64,000 nt of DNA from Guyanagaster necrorhizus (Eukaryota > Basidiomycota > Agaricomycetes > Agaricales > Physalacriaceae), in NCBI RefSeq assembly GCF_019112545.1, contig NW_025064882.1, forward strand, positions 1,192,928 through 1,256,927. Reading direction: 5' to 3'. Both the position numbers and the translations under genes were made by a program. Positions 1-11,664 of the stretch are shown piece after piece (positions within the stretch are counted from its first letter, which is position 1; each line of letters opens with the position of its first letter). The notes under the pieces were generated by a model. That model was not told where the DNA came from and made no database searches. It worked only from the letters and a program-made list of their open reading frames with translations.

Positions 1-1
1 T

Positions 2-1204
2 GTTGAACGGATGAAGAAATTCCTTTCAGCACTGAGTAAGAAACGGCATGGTTAGTACTTTTCTTTCTTTCCATCGTTCTGTATTTTTAAAGTGCCGTAG
101 TGGCTACGAATGAGCCGCTCAGGGTGTCACTGGCTGATCTTCATTTTGCCGAAAGCAAAGGGAAATGGTGGCTTGTCGGCGCCGCGTGGGGTGGGGACCC
201 TCTAGTAGATCACCACGAGACGCAGAAAGAAGCAGCCTCCGGTGCATCTTCGGTAGCATCGTCAAACAACGCCCTTTTGAAATTGGCCCGCAAACAAGGA
301 ATGAATACCGACATACGACGGAGTATATTTGTTATCCTTATGAACAGTGAGGTGTGTCCCTTTTCTTGCTATTCAAGTCGGCACTTCAATGTGGATCAGG
401 ATTACGTCGACGCTTGTGATAGGCTGTCGCAGCTCAACCTTTCTGAGGTACAGCAGCGGGAAATAATACGGGTCCTTCTTCATTGTTGTGGCAATGTCGG
501 TGCCTCCTCCAAATCGTACGCGCAGCACTGACTAAGCTGTAATTCTCTAGGAGAAAACATATAACCCATACTACACTTTGGTTTGCCAGCACCTATGTCG
601 CTTGTCTCACTCTTACAAGGTGACGCTGCAATTCTGCCTTTGGGACTTTTTACGGGACTTGGGTGAGGCGGAAGTTGGAGGTGCAGAGGTGATAAAGAGC
701 ATCAAGGAGAGTGGCGTTTCCAAGAGCTTTGATCTCAAATCCATTTCATCAATTCGGCTTCGGAACGTTGCTAAAGCATATGCGTGGTGGATGTCCAAGG
801 ACTGTGTTACACTTGCTATTCTGAAGGTAAGAATTCTTATACACAAGGCAGAAACGTTAAAAGCTATTCTCCAGCCTGTTGACTTTACGCTCCTGAAGCC
901 CCAGACAAAACAGTTTATCGGAGAAATGCTTTGTCAGCTTTTCATAAGCACCCAAACCTCGTCCCCCTTGATTGGTTCCAATGCCGAAACCCTTTCGATA
1001 ATGCGGAATCGAGTTGCCATTGAGGAGGTCTTCATTAAAGCGACAAAGGTACAGAACCTAGCGATGGGTTTGGTTTATTTTCTGTCGAATTTCACACAAG
1101 ACGACGTAGTCATCGGCGAGACGATGGTAAAATTTATTAGGTGGGCGACAGAGGTCGCCAAGGACACTTTGCGCACTGTGGTCAATGTTATTCCCAATCT
1201 ATGA
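2..1204 (+). CDS. SGD1: NOM1/Sgd1-like MIF4G-MA3 nucleolar protein, 3' part
   Basis: The 5' part lies outside the window. Exons seen: 2-50, 101-351, 400-495, 551-826 and 875-1204, all in phase. The spliced product carries the end of the MIF4G region (PLRVSLADL) and the MA3 domain, with the family hallmarks AAWGGDP, LLKLARKQGMNTDIRR and FVILMNSEDYVDA. The family (yeast Sgd1, human NOM1) acts in the nucleolus in small-subunit ribosome biogenesis and brings in PP1 or eIF4A-type helicases; that role is taken from the family. The introns are 48-55 nt with GTGTGT, GTCGGT and GTAAGA donors. The product ends in a hydrophobic tail, RTVVNVIPNL. I see no damage. Confidence 0.9.
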
Positions 1205-1342
1205 TAGCTACATCTTTTTGAATGCAACACTAGAACAGACACTTCCGCTTTTACCACCAAACGTGAATGTGGGATGCTGTATTCGTGAACTGTCGGGTAA
1301 ATCTTAAGTTGAAATTATGTTTGAGATGTGAACGGCGCAAGC

Positions 1343-2115
1343 TCACTGATATATAAAGCCCGTCTCCGGTGTTGCGAAATTCACATTGAGCTCGTCTTCG
1401 GTAAAATTACACGCTTTAAATAAACTAAGAATGCCGGTAGAACTGCAGTAGTTGTATACCTACATGTTATCAGGAAGAATCCGCCTGCTTTCAGTTGCCT
1501 GGCGGCACGCTGGGGATACTGATACGCAGGTGAGCGGCCCAGATCATCTCGCTGTCCAAGAGCAATGGCGTCATATGTTCCCTTGTCGAGAAGAAGATCC
1601 CATTGACCCGGGGGCGGTTTCTCGTGATTCATATGCGGTAACACTGGTGGATCTTCAGAGAGAAAGTCGCGCTGGCTGAAGGTTATACGCTCGCCACCCC
1701 GTGTCGATGAGATGTTCTCTGCGAGTTTTACGGCATCCACACTATAATCGATACCACAGAGAGTTGTCGCGTTGTATCCAGCTTCTAGCAAAGCAAAAAG
1801 GAGTGTGCCGTTGCCGCTACCGATCTCTAGAATTGATGCGCCCCGTGAAGATGGAACGTTTTCTACAGTCCAATCCACCATCTTTGCCACGCTCTCTTCG
1901 CCAAACCTGTCGCAAATCGAAGAGCAGGAACAGTCAGTCAATGAGAAGACATACCAAATTTCACCTTCATCGCCTGTTTCGTCGAAATTTTCTAGCTCTG
2001 TCTTGTATACGTCATCCCAGCTACATGGATTCATCAGTATGAGGGGAGAAGGACAGACCAAAAGGACTTGCTGTTCTTTGTTGCCAAGCTTCGACGGCTG
2101 TAGATCTGCACTCAT
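1343..2115 (-). CDS. EFM4: EFM4-type eEF1A lysine methyltransferase
   Basis: Exons on the minus strand: 2072-2115, 1955-2020, 1464-1906 and 1343-1413 (207 aa). The family start SKLGNKEHWDDVY is only recovered if intron 1 is a GC-AG intron (GCAAGT donor, 51 nt). Next come the FDETGDEGEIWFGEES segment, the SAM-binding motif ILEIGSGNGTLL, the acidic GIDYS strand and LLDKGTYDAI, typical of the EFM4/METTL10 family, which methylates a lysine of elongation factor 1A in the cytoplasm. The end is restored by splicing to TSCNFTEDEL. The intron-1 sequence is also readable in frame, so a gene caller could wrongly keep it as 17 extra codons. Confidence 0.9.
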
Positions 2116-2481
2116 GCTGGTTCAGTGCAGAGTGCTTGGTGCTTAGTCAGCAACGGTGAAAATCGACTCGAGAGGAGCGGCGGTAGGAAAGGACGTGAGA
2201 TGTGCGTTGCGCAATTTGAAGTGCTGGATATAAACGTTGGTTCGCTGTTCATAAAGACAGTGTGCAGCATACTCCAAACGCAGTTGACAATCCGAAATGA
2301 GACTGATATGAAACTGGATGCTGACGTCTTCCGGCAAAATGAGATGTGGTGATAATGCATATTAGCGGAAGATGAGAACGTATTGATACATGTAGTCATG
2401 AGTAAGTACAACCTGCAAAGAAATCAGCTTGGGAGTGTATGTATGATCTGAACAACCTACTTGCAAAATTGCAGTTTGCCG
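2116..2481. other. Intergenic, upstream of EFM4 and downstream of PAM18
   Basis: These 366 bases separate two minus-strand genes. The reading frames inside are short, overlapping and unlike any family I know. The stretch must hold the EFM4 promoter and the PAM18 3' end. I see no distinct motif. Confidence 0.5.
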
Positions 2482-2845
2482 TCACCGTTTGCCTTCCGTC
2501 TTTTCGAGTAAATCCTTTGCCTCGTTAATTTTGCTGGCAAGGTAAGGAGAGCCCCCTCTGTCAGGATGGTTGGCGAGCATTATGTGACGGTGAGCGTCTT
2601 TTACTCTATTACGTAGCAGCGGTCCATCCCTAGAACAATAACCATGAATGAAAGGGGACGAAATAGAGCACTGCTGTGACGCACTTTAGTCCAAGGATGG
2701 CGACGGCCTCTTTTCTGTCCATTTTGGCTTTGAATCCTCCTTTGACCCATTGTTCTGCTGCTCCTTGTCCGGCCCTCCGTATTAACTGGCGACCAATGAG
2801 AGCAGCGGTGATAGCACCGACACCAAACGCGAGAGGGGTGGTCAT
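2482..2845 (-). CDS. PAM18: PAM18/TIM14 J-protein of the mitochondrial import motor
   Basis: Two exons, 2685-2845 and 2482-2629, give 102 aa. An N-terminal membrane segment ([16 protein letters not shown]) is followed by [17 protein letters not shown] and a short C-terminal J domain with the HPD motif inside [14 protein letters not shown]. This is the layout of Pam18/Tim14 (human DNAJC19): anchored in the inner mitochondrial membrane, it stimulates mtHsp70 on the matrix side of the TIM23 channel. I chose the ATG at 2845 because it puts the membrane segment at the N-terminus as in the family; an in-frame ATG at 2935 would add 30 hydrophobic residues. The intron is 55 nt. Confidence 0.9.
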
Positions 2846-3140
2846 GGTGGAAATAAGCAAATTGAAAAAGAGCAGGTAAAGGGCGATCACGTGCATCGAC
2901 AACCTGACCAGCACCACGACTCTGTCTCCATTCAATATAAGAAAGGATGCAAGCTAAATACGACGATTTCTTTGTATTCTCCTTTGTATTCTGGAATATT
3001 CTAGTACAAGCGCTGGTCGACAAGTCGCAGCTCGATAAGCTCGCCGGATGTAGAAATGGGCGCCTAGCTAATGCCCTTCTTCGATTGATCACCAGCACTG
3101 CCGTCTGCCTGCCTTCTACCCCCTTCTCGTCTCCTCCAGC

Positions 3141-5861
3141 ATGCATACCCAACGCCTTGATTTCTCCCTCCAACAGAACATCTATACTGATTTCTATCCT
3201 CCAATTATCGTCTCTCACCACAATGTAAATGCCCTGAGAGCAGCAACACTGTACGAATTCATGGCCTCAGTAGCTACCACCGGACATATGGGGGTAGCGC
3301 CTGTCTATGGCTCTAAATGTGCGCTTTCCACCGTCGCTTTCGCATCTTCGACGCGCGTTATGATCATCGACTTCCCAGGACAGAGGTCCGAAGGGAGTCG
3401 TCGCGGTGCCTCGTCAGAGCGTCCCGCCCTGGATTTGTTAGAATGTATCGTTCTATGCAGCCTTTATCCGAAATTTGCCTTTCGCATGGACAACGTGGCC
3501 CTATCGCTTATATTTGACTTCAGCTTGCCTATCGTCAATGGCGTGGACCTATTGGACCTTCCAAAGGCTGACCGACAATCCTTCGAGTCAGTTCTCATTG
3601 CCTTGGGCGGGAAGAACTACCACAGCCTGCTCCATCGTGCCAACGTGGAGGCTCTATTTCAGCAGGAGGAAGGTAGTCAGACGTCTGAAAAGCACACTGC
3701 TTTGCAAGCGTGGTCAGCGTGCCGTGCTGCGATGTTTGACCATATGGCGACTGCAATCGACATTCCTAAGATCTCTACGTTGAGCTTTGATAAGCCAGTA
3801 AGTACTTCTTTTTTAATATGATGAACTATGCGGAAATATATCATAGCGTTTAACGGCCTTGGCAAAAATTAGTCGACACTCACACCGTCTAACGTCTTTG
3901 AAGCCCCTCAGAACACACAACGAAGTGGAAACAGGGTTTAGCTACAAGAATGGCAAGGTGGAAGTGTCTTCTACCAGATTCAAGAATCGAGTCAGAATGT
4001 CGAGGACACAAGTGAGTAGTTCTTTGGTCTACACCTATTCTTCCATTGATCTCAGGCGTGAAGACTATGGAGATCTTGGTTAGTAATGATGGGAGGGGCC
4101 TACCCAAGACTACTCGTGGTCGTGTTACCAGAGTTGATGGCCGAGCTGCAACAATCGCAATTCAGGGTCACTTGTCGAACCAAGCTTCCCTCAAGGTAAC
4201 AACTATAGGGAGAGATGAACCGACTCAAGCCGAGGGAGTCAAAGCTATGGTCGTTCTCGCTGCTCTACAACAGTCATCTGCCATCCTTGACCACCCGTTC
4301 ATTCAAGCGCTCTTGTTCCCACGGTCGGAACTATCCTGGACTACCTGCTCATCTTATACCCACAAAGTTGCCATCGACTTCCCGCGTCCACTAAACGACT
4401 CTCAGCGCTGCGCAGTCAAACACATTCTTTCGAACAGTGACGCAGATAGGGTGACCATGATTCAAGGACCTCCAGGCACAGGGAAGACGACTGTCATAGC
4501 AGCCGCAGTCACCAGCGTAGTGGCTTCCACTGACCGGAGTCGGACACTCTGGCTTATAGCTCAATCCAACGTTGCTGTCAAGAACATTGCAGAAAAGCTA
4601 GCGTCAATCCAGTTCTTAGGGTTCAAGATTTTCGTCTCGAAAGATTTCCATTACCACTGGTGAGTGTATATTTACTTGAATATCGAATCTCTTCACTCGG
4701 TCACATTCCAAAGGCATGAACACTTGTATAAAGCGATCGAATCTAATCTTGTTCGCTCCGACGATTATGTCGACGACAGATTAGCTATGGAAAGGCTGCT
4801 TCTGGGTTCGCGCGTCATACTGTGCACCCTCAGTATGTTGTCCAATAACAAAATATCCACTATCACGCAAATTGTGCCGGTACAAACAATCATCTTCGAT
4901 GAAGCAAGCCAGATCGAAATCGGTGACTATTTACCTGCGATACACCTATTTGGGTCTTCGTTGCGGAAGATGGTCTTCATCGGAGACGACAAACAACGTA
5001 CGTTTGTCGTCTCTTCTACACTTGCCATTATCTCAGAGCCAGTAGTGGCACCTTATGGTCACAGTGACATTCCACAGTTGGAGAGTGTATTCGAAAAGCA
5101 ACACCTTCGTCCGAAAATACATTTTCTTGATACGCAGTGTGAATGCAATTCTTTGTTCATACATGCTACGACTGTGCTAACCACGGTCACAGATCGCATG
5201 CCTAAACCAATCGGAGATTTCATTTCCGAACATGTCTATAACAAAAAACTCAAAACTAACCATAGTATACTCTTGAAGACTTGCTGCCGCTTTGTCAACG
5301 TCCTCGGTGGACAGGAAGAGCAAAGATGTAAAAGTTGGATTGTGAGTCTTCCCCTAGCAATGCGTCTTTTTTCGACTCATTCACGCTTGAGTTCAGAACG
5401 AAAAGGAAATTCAAGCTGTGGTCAAGATTGCGAAGATACTGCAGGCGCGCCGCAAATCATTCAGGATGATAACACCCTACGATGCTCAGAGGTCTGCCAT
5501 CGAAAAGGCACTAAAGGATGCTAAGTTACCTTGGGAGGATAAATGCTTCAATGTAGACTCCTTTCAGGGTACGTCGTGCACTGTTATTACTCTCAAACGA
5601 AGCTCACATATGGCAGGAAATGAGGATGACTATATCATTGTTTCTATCGTACGGTCTAAGAAGCTTGGTTTTCTCGTAAATGAACGCCGTGTCAATGTTA
5701 TGCTGACTCGATGCAGGAAGGGGATGATCATATGCTCTAGCCGCGCATTCTTAGATGGGATTGCCTCAGAGTCTTTGATCGGGGGATTAGCAGCACGAAT
5801 GGGCAGGAGATCGTGGGTTGAATATGAGCAGGTGCTGAACGGTAATTTTCCTATGATTTAG
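3141..5861 (+). CDS. UPF1-like superfamily 1 helicase with an unassigned N-terminal domain
   Basis: Eight exons restore one 791-aa frame: 3141-3797, 3847-4015, 4056-4659, 4714-4997, 5043-5138, 5193-5341, 5397-5568 and 5617-5861. The first ~240 residues match no domain I can name. Residues ~250-390 look like the 1B barrel of UPF1-like enzymes (RFKNRVRMSRTQ, RGRVTRVDGRAA). The helicase core is complete: Walker A GPPGTGKTT (~413), AQSNVAVKNIAEKL, DEASQ (~538), GDDKQLVAPYG, TQYRMPKPIGDFI (~603), DSFQGNEDDYIIVS (~710) and ERRVNVMLTRCRKG. These are the motifs of RNA/DNA-dependent ATPases such as UPF1, SMUBP2 and NAM7-like proteins. The junction at 4016-4055 (40 nt) is the least certain, because a GTGAGT donor 4 nt upstream would shift the frame. 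The substrate is unknown. Confidence 0.8.
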
Positions 5862-5974
5862 AGCATTTAGAGCACTATATTCATGTCGCCCGTAATTCTT
5901 CTGATGTACCTACTGATATATCTCATTGAAAAGTCCCAAATATAGTATGTAACATTCAACACTGCAGACAGGCT

Positions 5975-7282
5975 CTATGCAATTTCTATCTTCATCCCAG
6001 CCTCCCTGAGCATGTTTACGCGATAGATCATCATCTGCTCTTCGTCGTCTGAGTTATCAGAACCATAGGCTTTAAACAGGGACTGATTCAATTTCAAGAG
6101 CACCGCACGGAGCCTGACGACATCACCGGGGACAAGGCTTTTCGACTCAATCATGTCAAGAAGGCACTCAGGACGCGATCGTGTACTGGGTTGTAGATGG
6201 GAGAATAGCAATTCAAGATGGAGATTTTGCACCTTTGGAAGGAGTATCGACTGGTTTGAAGATATGGTCAATGGAGGAAAGAAATCGTCGTTCCAAACAA
6301 AATTACGTGTCAGGCTGATGATATTAAGCAACACTTGAAATATGGGAACAATGTCGGATGCTGGAATGGCTGTATCTTGTCTGTTCCGCTCGCATAGAGT
6401 GAAGTGATTGAGATTGCTTGAAGACCGAGCCGTAAAATCTTCGATTGCCTGGTACATCGGGTATATTCCCTACGACATCCACTTCACCTCCAGCTCTGCT
6501 AGCCGTGACGCATGAAGGACTCTACACAATCATGGATACCCGCATCATCAACGGAGTATGCACTGAGCTGATTCCAGGGTATTTGGAAGATGGGAGCGGT
6601 CCTCCCAAACTCCTGGCTGGCGATATGGAAGGAACGGAGCAGAGGTGCATCTGCGAAAATATTCGTCAGGTTCCTTGAAATATTCTTGGGAGTTGATATG
6701 ACGAGTTTGATTTCTGTGAGTAGAGGAAAATGACCTCGATGTTTCTCAAGTGCACCAAGGTGCCATCGTTGGTATACAAATGCATAGTGTGCCATCGGCG
6801 AGAATGGGCAACCAACAGTTGGACGAGGTGATGGCGGCCAAGAGTAGGTCGGGCAAGCCACGCTTCCCGGAACGGTCCAGCCATGTCCCTAGGAGCTCGC
6901 TTCCGTACTTTTGTCCAGAAGATAGGTACAAACGTGTCCAGAGCGGTTGCAAAAGGAGCGCGGTCTCCCTCTAGCCGCAAACTGGTCATTGGGAGATACG
7001 GCACATGGCGGGGGTAACTTCCGCGGCGGCGAGCATGATAATTTCAGCAACGAGTTCCGCGGGGACTTTTCTAATGGGAGCGAGGAACACCTTGTGCTTC
7101 TTGATACGCGACTTCAAGAGAGTCTCTTGATGGTACAGAGTATCAACTGTCTGGAGAGCCTCTAATTTCGTCTCGACCATGTCCAACCGGCCTTGGGCCT
7201 CGAAGAGTATGGATCGTACCTGGTACTCCTCGGGCGGAAAATGGCAGCCATTGCTGCCTAGAATTGATTCAGCGACGGCCAT
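5975..7282 (-). pseudogene. Broken F-box-like protein gene
   Basis: The 5' frame from 7282 reads as a typical Agaricomycete F-box protein: an N-terminal coiled coil, then APIRKVPAELVAEIIMLAA and AMCRISQ. A TGA follows at once, then PVCG, a TAG and RETALLLQPLWTRL, where the family has an uninterrupted VCxxWRxxAL stretch. After that the similarity jumps frames: LLVAHSRRWHTMHLYTND in one, HFPLLTEIKLVIST in another (stop after FMRHG), and a fourth open stretch runs 6457-5975. At least two nonsense codons and two frameshifts are therefore needed. A 48-nt GT-AG pair could splice out both early stops, but it would also delete conserved F-box-linked sequence, so I prefer a pseudogene. F-box genes form large, fast-turning families in mushrooms. 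Confidence 0.65.
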
Positions 7283-7624
7283 TTGAGACTTGTAACGGCA
7301 ATGTTATTGAAACAATGGCTGGTCAGAAAAACGAAGAAAAAAATCAGGACGAGGTTTAGCCGCTGCTACTCGGTGGCTGTTTGCAAGGTGCTCAGTCCTT
7401 TGTATCCGTGGATGATACAAGATTGAGTTCCATTACGTCTTTTGGAAGTTCTCGAGATTGTGGTTCAACTTAAAAAAAGGCGCGATGAAGCACCGGATAG
7501 ATCGGATCGCGCGCCGCCCCAAAAAGGACTTGCCGATTGACTGCCATCTGAGTCTGGCGACGACCTCGAGTTTGTGCTCTATGCCACTGTTGCCGCAAAT
7601 TACAAAGGTAGATTTTACCTCGAA
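7283..7624. other. Intergenic region upstream of RAD2
   Basis: These 342 bases lie between the divergent F-box pseudogene and RAD2. They should contain the RAD2 promoter. No convincing coding frame, TATA box or repeat was found. Confidence 0.5.
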
Positions 7625-10600
7625 ATGGGTGTGAAGTCGCTGTGGAACCTTTTGACGGCTGTTGGACGGCCAGTCATGTATGGGGTCCATTTGTTTCAAT
7701 TCTACGTGTTGAAAAATCATACAGGTTAGAGACCATGGAAGGCAAAACGATGGCAATTGATTCAAGTATATGGATCTACCAGTTTCAAGCTACCATGCGA
7801 GCCAAGGATGGACGCGCCTTGACGAACGCCCATGTTCTCGGTTTCCTTCGTCGAATATGCAAACTTCTCTTCTACGGCATGAAGCCTGTTTTCGTCTTCG
7901 ATGGTGGCGCACCTGCGTTGAAGAAAGCGACCCTTGTAAGTGGAACCATTTGCAAAAATTCGGGGTGGACGTCACATTGTTTCAGACAGAGCGCAGGAAG
8001 AAGAAGAGTGGTGCAGCCGCAAGTCACGTCAAATTGGCTGAAAAGCTCTTGGCTGCGCAGATGCGAAGAGAAGCTCTTAATCATGTCAAAGGAGCACGGT
8101 TCGTGTCTACGTTCCCACCTGGCGCTGGTTAGACTGACTTGTGAGCCAGATCCTCCAAAGGAAACGCCCCTGTAGTGCTGGATGAAAATACCGTGTATCT
8201 TGAAGACATTGATCCGTCTATGGCCAAGTCCTCTCCGAGAAAAGACTCGGCGCCCTCTTCTGCTCAAGTTTCGCCAACGAAGAAGAAGATATATGACCAC
8301 GATCCCTACAAGCTCCCGGAAGTGGATCTGGAAGACCAAGTGGCCAAGGCTACGCGTTCGGTGGAACCAGATCACCGCCTGGCTACCGAGGAAGAATTGC
8401 GCGCTTTCATCGAGGAAATGCGGCCTGAAGATTTCGATGTTACTTCCCCCGCCTTTCGTGAGCTTCCAACGGAGGTGCAATATGAGATTGTTGGCGACCT
8501 ACGGCTCAAATCTCGGCAAACTTCTTACTCACGACTACAACAAATGTTAAGGAGTGCCCCTACGCCTTTGGACTTTTCCAAGCAGCAGATCAAGAATTTG
8601 CAGCAAAGAAACACTCTTACTCAGCAGCTTCTTATGACCACAGACAGCATAGGAAAGGCCCATATTTCTATACCTGTCCGCATTGCCAGTGAACGGAATA
8701 AGGAATACGTGCTCATCAAGAACGAAGGGGAGGGACGCGGCTGGATACTTGGCATTCGGGATGATGGAACCAAACAAAAACCCATCGTTCTTGATCATGG
8801 TGCGCATGACGACAGCAACGAGGATGATGACGAGGATGACATGGAAGAGGTTTCTATGTAAGTCTCTGATCCCCCAGATATACTTCCTTCCTGATTTTGT
8901 AGACCAGGAAACACCCAGCCCGACCCTGATCTGAGAGCCTTCCAGCGGGAAATGGCTTTGAGCGCCATAGCCGGCCGCCAAACTTCAGTGAAAAACAAAC
9001 CGCCGATAAAGTCCCCGCAAGCCCCTCTATTCCAGCAAGGCGACGATTCTGACATCGATGGCACTTCAGAAGATGAACAAATGACGTTGGCAATCCAGCG
9101 GTCCCTTGATGATAGGCATTCAAGATCCGCCTCACCGCCTCCTTTCTTGTTCGTGGCACAAGATATCTATGCATTTGAGGACGACATGGATGATAACCGC
9201 TTCGCATCCACATCCAAGGTGGAATATCGACCGCATTCAGTTCCGATTATTACGGCAGCTTTGGAAAGCACTCCATCGGTTTCTGCGTCCCATACCAGCC
9301 CTGCGCTCGCAACGCCCATCCCTTCTATAGAAGAGCCATCAGCCTTTGGGACGCCTGTCCTTCTCATGACCGGCGCGCAGCCTAGTCAATCTGGACCTCA
9401 GATTTCGTCTACAACGCCACCGTCTTTAACGCATTCTCCCTTGTCTTCGTCTAGGCTCTCACAAAACGGAGACACGGAGACAGCAGGTGATGGAATACCG
9501 AAAGTCCGTTTCGATATTTTGGAGCATGCTGACCCTCTCCTGGCCTCTCCGCAACGATCGACAGAGAGTCCTGTTGTTACCGAGTCGATGAATGAAGACG
9601 ACTCCGATATGGAAGAAATTACTACTTTTGAGTACCTAACGCTGCCAGACTCCCCTCCATCCCAATCTCAAATCAAGCCGCTTTTTGTTCCTGATACGAT
9701 CGATGATCCCGTTTCTATGCATGCCATTAGCGCAGACTTAGAATATGTCGATGCAGAACCCAGCCCTTCAGTCCTTACATCCCGCAATACTATCGCTTCG
9801 GAGACATTCGAACCGCTTTCGGATGGTTCTCGCCCATCTTCTCCTGACACTGCGGATAAATCACGTCCATCTTCGCCCATCGAGAACTGGGATGCCGCCC
9901 AGGAGATGGACCCCGATGCAGAAGAGGGTGAATTTGCCCGATTCGTCTCACAAGTCAAAGGCAGGGACATCAACGATGTCCGCCGTGAAATTGATGACGA
10001 AATTAAGACCTTGGATCAGCAACGTAAAGCCGCCATGCGAGACTCAGAAGACGTCAATCAGCAGATGGTCAACCAAATCATGGTATGTACAGCTTCCGTT
10101 CTCCAGAAAGAAAGAGCTAGCTCTGCTGATGGAATGAGGGTAGATGATGTTGCGTCTCTTCGGTATTCCATATATTACCGCCCCAATGGAGGCGGAAGCT
10201 CAGTGTGCAGAGCTTGTCTCGTTGGGACTGGTGGATGGTATCATTACTGATGACTCCGACGTGTTTTTGTTCGGCGGTCAGCGTGTTTTTAAGAATATGT
10301 TCAATCAGTCAAAGACGGTCGAATGTTTCCTGACCAGTGATCTCACCCGAGAACTTGGTCTTGATCGGGGCACCCTTGTGAGGCTAGCTTATCTTTTAGG
10401 AAGTGATTATGTGGATGGTCTTCCTGGTGTTGGCCCTGTCATCGCCATGGAACTCTTGAAGGAATTCCCAGGTGATGGTGGGCTTCATAAATTCAAAGAG
10501 TGGTGGCTGAAAGTACAAACTGGCAAAGATAGGGAGGAAGATAATGAATCCACCTTTCGCAAGCGATTTGTAAGTAGACGAGCGTCCGCTCATCTTTATC

Positions 10601-11456
10601 GAATAACTCTCATTTTTTGCAGAAAAAGAAATTCAAGGATCTGTATCTGCCTAGTGAATGGCCCAACCCTGCTGTGGTCAGCCCTTCTCATCATTTTTGG
10701 CAACCGATATCTGACTACATCTTCAGAGGGACGCATATTATCACCCTATCGTTGACGAGTCTGACGAGCCTTTCAAATGGGGCTTACCGGATCTTGATGC
10801 TCTCCGCGGGTAAGCCCTTCCTTCATTTTTGATGCATTGAAAACGGTTAACACGACCAGATTTCTCCACGAAGAGCTCGGATGGCCGCAAAACAAAGTAG
10901 ATGATTTAATCATTCCTATTCTCAAGAAAATGGGAAAGCGTGGTCAGGTAGGCGGGTCATTTAACGAGCAGGACTTATAAGATTTCACATCCGCGTCTTA
11001 CAGGCCTCGGCAATAAATAGACAGGGCAACCTTAACGGATTTTTTGATGTCGCTGCGGGTAGCGGAACTTTCGCACCTCGGCGGAGGCAAGCCTATGCTA
11101 GTAAACGTTTACAGCAGGTAGTCTCCGATTTTCGGAGGAAGAGAAAGGCTCTCGTCGGTCCTTCTGGACGTGTTGATGAAGGGTTGGAGTCGGGCATGGG
11201 TGAAGAAGATACGCCGGCCAAGAAGAAACCAAAAGGCAGTTCAAAGGGCAAGAAGGGACGTGAACCTGCTTCGCATTGGCGCGGACGAGGCCGGGATCGA
11301 CCGAACAGTACTAGAAAGACATCGGAACCTTCTTCTGGTGAAGATGACGAATTCCGCGAAGAAGCTGATCTAACAGTCGAAATCCCTCTCTCTGCACAAC
11401 TTCGGCCCCGCCCTAAGCCAAAGCCCATTTACAAAGGTGCACAAGAGTCAGTGTAG
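7625..11456 (+). CDS. RAD2: RAD2/XPG structure-specific endonuclease
   Basis: Ten exons (7625-7677, 7725-7935, 7986-8127, 8176-8857, 8903-10082, 10144-10569, 10623-10676, 10727-10809, 10860-10947, 11004-11456) give 1123 aa. The XPG N domain starts MGVKSLWNLLTAVGRPV, with metal ligands in MAIDSSIW (D30) and FVFDGG (D77). A spacer of ~600 residues, acidic and Ser/Pro-rich, follows. The XPG I domain begins at ~757 (LLRLFGIPYITAPMEAEA, TDDSDVFLFG), and the helix-hairpin-helix reads GSDYVDGLPGVGPVIAMELL. The C-terminus is Lys/Arg-rich, as expected for nuclear import and PCNA/TFIIH contacts. In the family this enzyme makes the 3' incision in nucleotide excision repair. The order N domain, long spacer, I domain separates RAD2 from FEN1 and EXO1. 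Confidence 0.95.
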
Positions 11457-11576
11457 TTGAGAACTGATGTTTACTGGAATGGGTAACTTAATCCTTGCGA
11501 CTTGAAGTTCTAATTTCTGAATCTCTGGGGTCTGAATCTGTGATACAAGAAGAACCGTGCAGCATGGAGCGAACCA

Positions 11577-11587
11577 AAAAAAAAAAT
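11577..11587 (-). terminator. Pol III T-run terminator of tRNA-iMet
   Basis: An A-run on the plus strand reads as an uninterrupted T tract on the minus strand a few bases past the tRNA 3' end. A run of four or more T is the standard Pol III stop. Confidence 0.85.
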
Positions 11588-11592
11588 TACAT

Positions 11593-11664
11593 TAGCAGCA
11601 ACTTGTTTCGATCAAGTGACCTCGGGGTTATGGGCCCCGCGCGCTACCACTGCGCCATGCTGCT
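11593..11664 (-). tRNA. Initiator tRNA-Met (CAT)
   Basis: Read on the minus strand this is a 72-nt cloverleaf. The acceptor stem AGCAGCA pairs with TGCTGCT, and an A1-T72 pair and discriminator A are present. The D arm is GCGC/GCGC. The anticodon loop CCCATAA holds CAT on a stem of consecutive G-C pairs, and the T arm ACTTG/CAAGT has loop ATCGAAA. The A at both ends of the T loop and the A1-T72 pair are hallmarks of eukaryotic initiator tRNA rather than elongator Met. There is no intron. On the minus strand the gene is followed by a run of about ten T (positions ~11577-11587), a normal Pol III terminator. Confidence 0.93.

Noticed and set aside
3141..5861. Helicase as a pseudogene, because its frame is broken many times
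   Set aside because: All breaks coincide with splice sites and the restored exons sum to a multiple of three with every helicase motif intact.
7433..7765. 110-codon minus-strand frame
   Set aside because: Overlaps the RAD2 start exon and intron; no family similarity.
8547..8981. 144-codon minus-strand frame
   Set aside because: Antisense to RAD2 exons.
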